37,844 nucleotides of DNA from JBEBXQ01 sp040391535 (GTDB lineage: Bacteria > Bacteroidota > Bacteroidia > Cytophagales > Spirosomataceae). Below, piece after piece: positions 37,401-37,844 of the stretch. A model generated the notes under the pieces. That model was not told the origin of the DNA. It searched no databases and was given only the letters and a program-made list of their open reading frames with translations. The position numbers were made by a program, and so were the translations under genes. The DNA is taken from contig JBEBXQ010000030.1 of the NCBI GenBank assembly GCA_040391535.1, positions 1 through 37,844 on the forward strand, read 5' to 3'. Positions within the stretch are counted from its first letter, which is position 1; each line of letters begins with the position of its first letter.

Positions 37401-37844
37401 GCTGGTGGATAATTGCGGAACAATGGATGAGCAGTATCTCGTCAACCAGGGAATTGATATCAACCTCAAGTTCGGTAACTTCTCAAAAGTTGTCCTGAGA
37501 AATTCAACCATTACCAACTCAGGTGCTCCGGGGCATTCCAGCACCCATGCTGATGCGCCGGCGGCTATCAGTATTAAAGCCAGAAACGACGGAACCACGT
37601 ATTCCGCTAATCCGGCTACACTGAACGATGTACTGATTGAAAACAACATCATTCATGGTATTGTACATGGATTAAGAATCGGGGAATACGGAACCACCGT
37701 TAACACGGGCCCTACCAACGTGGTAATTCAGAACAATGCTTTCACAGGTGACTATACCGGAAAGGCGCTCATCAATACGACTTCAGCCATTCCAAATGCA
37801 AATTGCAACTGGTGGGGCGTAACCAACCTGGCAGCCATACAAGC
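28462..37844 (+). CDS. Giant secreted multi-module parallel beta-helix protein (3' end outside window)
   Basis: One frame runs from ATG 28462 to the window edge without a stop: 3127 codons and counting. A signal peptide (MKKIISTLWCGLMLSALLIMN, cut after ALA-Q) directs export. Residues 30-270, 320-590 and 600-1025 are beta-helix domains of the NosD/pectate-lyase-like type ('TTIQDAINNADAGDVIHVPD', many 'NNxIxxN' rungs), the first and third closing with NNWFG and CNYWD. Residues about 1026-2773 are four tandem modules of 430-445 residues. After 2785 a further beta-helix starts and reaches 'NCNWWG' at the edge. No catalytic site is evident. Adhesion or polysaccharide binding at the surface is likely. 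Type IX secretion is inferred from lineage; the sorting domain would lie beyond the window. Confidence 0.9.
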   Translation, partial: MKKIISTLWCGLMLSALLIMNALAQGNVLTATDGDDLVTKMQAAGSGDRIMLTGTYYELSSPLTVKNGVKIIGTQATHGSVITVLSGGQIIMDSNSEIWNCKITREIPTTGSPSISLATTTGGQNIRIENCFFEKNRTAIYINPGAVNLQINKNKFDDNRTGIVVPGGAGNNITGLQITGNTISGNRTFGVIFTSAQPTADFSIDATFTANNIVGNLACGIGIDNNNTNTSIKLRNNWFGTPSPAIFTQTLNNPGAFQVQDHTEGYENNAAFTFHINYQSGQPYYISGAHTDKIQKTPAALPDILHATAALPDHTASFVPVAIGSSAYYTTIQDAINNADAGDVIHVPDGIYDEDVNVNKAVTVTGASQENTIIRGLFTGDVNTVQVGAGATLSNLTVTRDYGTTVYEWTSASKSQGITLTGNGATIDGVKVTGNRNGIYVNNRQNFTITNNLVTNNRTGFQIVNNLSGGIITNNHIADNFTHGLMLNFVNGPVNAENLKIRYNSFSDNWYSEIYFHGSNAGTFTNADFTCNNFNTTAISKLATAAGEPDYDYQLPPHLGGVRPAAPAHILKGTKVNDLKHAPWLNNYDDANTSLAGYQIPAEYTVEPVSGTLSSSNNNFRILANAIGCAVDGDKITLNGTFDYNEPNALDEWAKGIDGDATTTGDNYAISISKELKGIELTASSLGSAKIIGPGDISSANLESFLSLRGTDNSDWKISNLEISGFDASIAFLNAATWAHNTVIFNNTISVPADNTDDINQNIGLHLTKGTNQKIHHNTIYLDGMGVGVDAATKSTSVALQSYSSGAQHTDGLEIHDNEIIVTGQPDPAEPAYIIGIWENAGSTNAAVSIYNNKFSNADAGNLPENNRQLAFRVTSRSGAAKEVVYHNNEITGFNRAIDWLGDPFGSYAAAAYNTGAGPVIIRHNKIDNVQFGITPRKAPASTNPGAPAMINNNSFTNIIEGGYAVGYSDGGELDASCNYWDTAIAADVKQYTSGTGNIRVMKFLNDGGSDATVGFSPTGDCVAPVRRVTPEEFFASIQEGIDDDETGTGSELQVEPGNYAHTATVLVNKSVKISGTGATQPALSFKSGAAITNKAHFYVTAPDVTISNFTINVAGTGDDMIGILAGNAGTYNNLTISDNVIANLSATADWNSYGILAGSLESNGVDKVTITDNTIGAFGRGIRLMRVNGEVTDNTIDAIHALSTSVYSAGDNMSVSGNHFHGSVNMVESNGSDKELTVTGNFFDAAQATTDAPFYLLQIRENSNVTPTTISGNQFHNHTRFGVFVARSGNVTLDENEFTPSGSAYTNIAWNSKSETSSTNPVPLAAEKFYITGNTFNGSGGKDLSFANHNAGAVPPLSDIQIGSDSKPNHFGTPAYYIYLDSQSGSTDNESGQLWTNNNPFSSAKPTTMAPFAEFVYVGNNTFNGPSVAASLPFSAIADIENLIWDKDDESTLGQVYVQMPVRNTRDNNSLYLTIQEGINDAADNEELEVLPYTLDHSTTIQVNKPLTIKGQDNGSLRPILTGTGDATNKSRFFISASDVTIENLEIHVAQTGNDITGIKASNTDGALTLTNNVITGLSADAYPVWNSFGIDIGDRESGRFTNINMTGNTIGTFGRAARLTRTHGLVDQNTLEGTYALNAGAYSVGGDLTINDNDFTGSVNMVESASTGGQLAITNNAFEPILEGENKTSFYLLQIRENKNNKPAVVSGNHFNNHKAFGVFVARSGNVTIDGNTFNPDGTNFTNIAWNSKSESSATFAPFAAEGFTVINNTLNGSGGTGISFANHNAGGVVPLSDIKIGTSDNLNHFGNDLGKYIVLDHNSGPDAKSIFPWNTDYFSSTSQSTMAPFAVDFFVPYNTFGETGIGNALSYSQIATVENKITDKDDDATLGQVFIKAPVKNTDLGTFYMAIQPAIDAAGDNNHIEVEPITFDHATTILVNKPLHIQGLTDPDATRPVLTGTGDATNKSRFFVTAQDVTIDNFEIQVAQTGNDITGIKASNTGGALTLTNNVITGLSADAYPVWNSFGIDVGDQESHSFTDITMTGNTIGTFGRAARLTRTQGTVTGNTLTGTYALNGGAYSAGGDLTVEGNNFAGAVNMVASGSAGSDNLIINNNDFVPITEAAGRESFYLLQIRDNNNDKPAVVSGNRFKDHQHFGLFLGRSGNVTVEENTFTPKANATGFTHIAWNSKNESGTTNPAAYAAEKIVITDNTFNASGTTGGKAISFANHKSGAGIIPLKDITVGETAKPNNFAAGIQHYIYLDKQTGSSNSEAEALWTSPAFGSAMESTMAPFAENIYAGYNLFAGNTSQAYQLPKDDILSVELNITDKDDEPSVGQVFFRSVWNEDQDLHYATIQEAVNAADDGHKLIAYGWEYNEDVTVNKSVSITGDNLDETDKRPVVKNSSGTQRFLITRADVTIGNFRIEVSETGTDMTGIKAGTAGTYNNLTVKDNLIVNTATGAWGSYGIYTGTLSPSNAQDHITLSGNNIENFGRAARLERVNGEITDNTFEGIYALNVAAYAVGGDLDLADNKFYGSVSMIGSNANTNTLSIAENIFDASLTDTDPFYLLQIRENGNPTPVNISGNEFLNHTHFGVFVARSGNVTLDDNVFTPNGNAFTNIAWNSKSETSSTGAQPFAADGFTVTNNTLNGTGGKGISFANHFAGDGIVPLTNINLGTTGNPNTFGADLASYIVLDNQSGSAKAIALWNSGAFASAGESTMAPFAVDIFGGNNQFGDGAAVASTLGFTAIQDIEGKVTDKDDEAVLGQVFFKTPVHNVTRTQSYQSIQAAVNEAVSGDIIQLDEWQYIETVTIATPGLTIEGNGNIAEIVLRPSVVCSGITTGPDGVTINAAGITLKDFTITQFRNGVVANGADITLNGIEALNNCYNGVSVRDGAHNLTISGSKLNTNRYGLQAGTTVSANNMTIENSEIKGNERIGLIVENGNGSGTTFNNARLTNIDFSDNQEKGIYLEKANDLIMDGLLVDNCGTMDEQYLVNQGIDINLKFGNFSKVVLRNSTITNSGAPGHSSTHADAPAAISIKARNDGTTYSANPATLNDVLIENNIIHGIVHGLRIGEYGTTVNTGPTNVVIQNNAFTGDYTGKALINTTSAIPNANCNWWGVTNLAAIQ
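31573..32886 (+). repeat. Tandem module 1 of the giant protein
   Basis: 1314 bp (438 codons), phased from the 'SIQEGI' anchor at residue 1038; the phase is arbitrary. It contains 'PFYLLQIREN', 'FGVFVARSGNVTLDENEF', 'NIAWNSKSE', 'SFANHNAG', 'TMAPFA' and the linker 'DKDDESTLGQV' at residue 1447. Confidence 0.85.
32887..34188 (+). repeat. Tandem module 2 of the giant protein
   Basis: 1302 bp (434 codons) from the 'TIQEGI' anchor at residue 1476. It has the same ordered blocks, 'FYLLQIREN', 'FGVFVARSGNVTIDGNTF', 'NIAWNSKSE', 'SFANHNAGG', 'TMAPFA', and the linker 'DKDDDATLGQV' at residue 1882. It is closest to module 3. Confidence 0.85.
33172..33240 (+). repeat. Near-identical DNA block shared by modules 2 and 3
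   Basis: 33172-33240 matches 34477-34545 at 68 of 69 bases (the only difference is at 33201). Shorter identical runs follow, such as a 35-base stretch around 'MTGNTIGTFGRA'. Synonymous sites are unchanged, unlike between other module pairs. Confidence 0.85.
34189..35520 (+). repeat. Tandem module 3 of the giant protein
   Basis: 1332 bp (444 codons) from the 'AIQPAI' anchor at residue 1910. Its first third is nearly the same as module 2 at the DNA level. 'FGLFLGRSGNVTVEENTF' and 'HIAWNSKNE' are slightly divergent. The linker is 'DKDDEPSVGQV' at residue 2327. Confidence 0.85.
35521..36813 (+). repeat. Tandem module 4 of the giant protein
   Basis: 1293 bp (431 codons) from the 'TIQEAV' anchor at residue 2354, with 'PFYLLQIREN', 'FGVFVARSGNVTLDDNVF', 'NIAWNSKSE' and the linker 'DKDDEAVLGQV' at residue 2757. 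The next anchor ('SIQAAV', residue 2785) begins a different beta-helix and not a fifth copy. Confidence 0.85.

Noticed and set aside
28694..37652. Many short open frames on both strands across 28.7-37.6 kb
   Set aside because: They lie inside a single uninterrupted plus-strand frame from 28462 that encodes a coherent repeat protein; none has a recognisable domain.

Overview
The window looks like chromosomal DNA of a Bacteroidota bacterium, most likely of the class Cytophagia (inference from gene content). It has moderate GC, promoter-like TAnnTTTG -7 elements instead of sigma70 boxes, few Shine-Dalgarno sequences, Tat-type RRxFLK leaders on a Gfo/Idh/MocA oxidoreductase and a sugar isomerase, a YpdA with the bacillithiol-type Cys14, and a very large secreted beta-helix protein. 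No rRNA, tRNA, CRISPR array, insertion sequence or prophage gene was seen.

Left part (1-8.7 kb), mostly housekeeping: a secreted TolB-like propeller (-), a small Bacteroidota protein (+), ferritin (+), then pyrC and ppk1 (a tight minus-strand pair) and gyrB (-). Ferritin and pyrC converge on a perfect 54-bp palindrome that should terminate both. A clear intrinsic terminator separates gyrB from ppk1. Two 14-bp near-identical direct repeats 30 bp apart lie just upstream of the ferritin promoter.

Middle part (8.8-21.2 kb), signalling and envelope: an HD phosphohydrolase fused to a PycTM-like (Pycsar effector) membrane region, with no nucleotide cyclase beside it. It is followed by a four-gene plus-strand cluster: an SdiA-regulated-type lipoprotein, a 1205-residue phosphoesterase/outer-membrane barrel fusion, a GAF protein, and a PagL-like lipid A deacylase overlapping the GAF gene by 20 bp. 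A PAP2 phosphatase converges on the cluster and a GT-C-like polytopic protein follows. The fusion protein has a middle segment with kinase-like sequence features that its two end domains do not explain.

Right-middle part (21.3-27.9 kb), metabolism: tsaE, an alanine-dehydrogenase-like gene and a small conserved gene form one minus-strand unit. Next come a divergent Gfo/Idh/MocA and TIM-barrel isomerase pair, a YceI protein and YpdA. The alanine-dehydrogenase-like protein appears to have Asn in place of a catalytic His.

Right end (28.46 kb to the window edge): one open frame of more than 3127 codons with no stop in the window. It encodes a signal peptide, several parallel beta-helix domains and four in-frame tandem modules of about 430-445 residues, each ending in a conserved DKDD...GQV linker. 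Modules 2 and 3 share almost identical DNA blocks, which suggests recent duplication or gene conversion. The C-terminus, where a type IX sorting domain would be expected, is outside the window.
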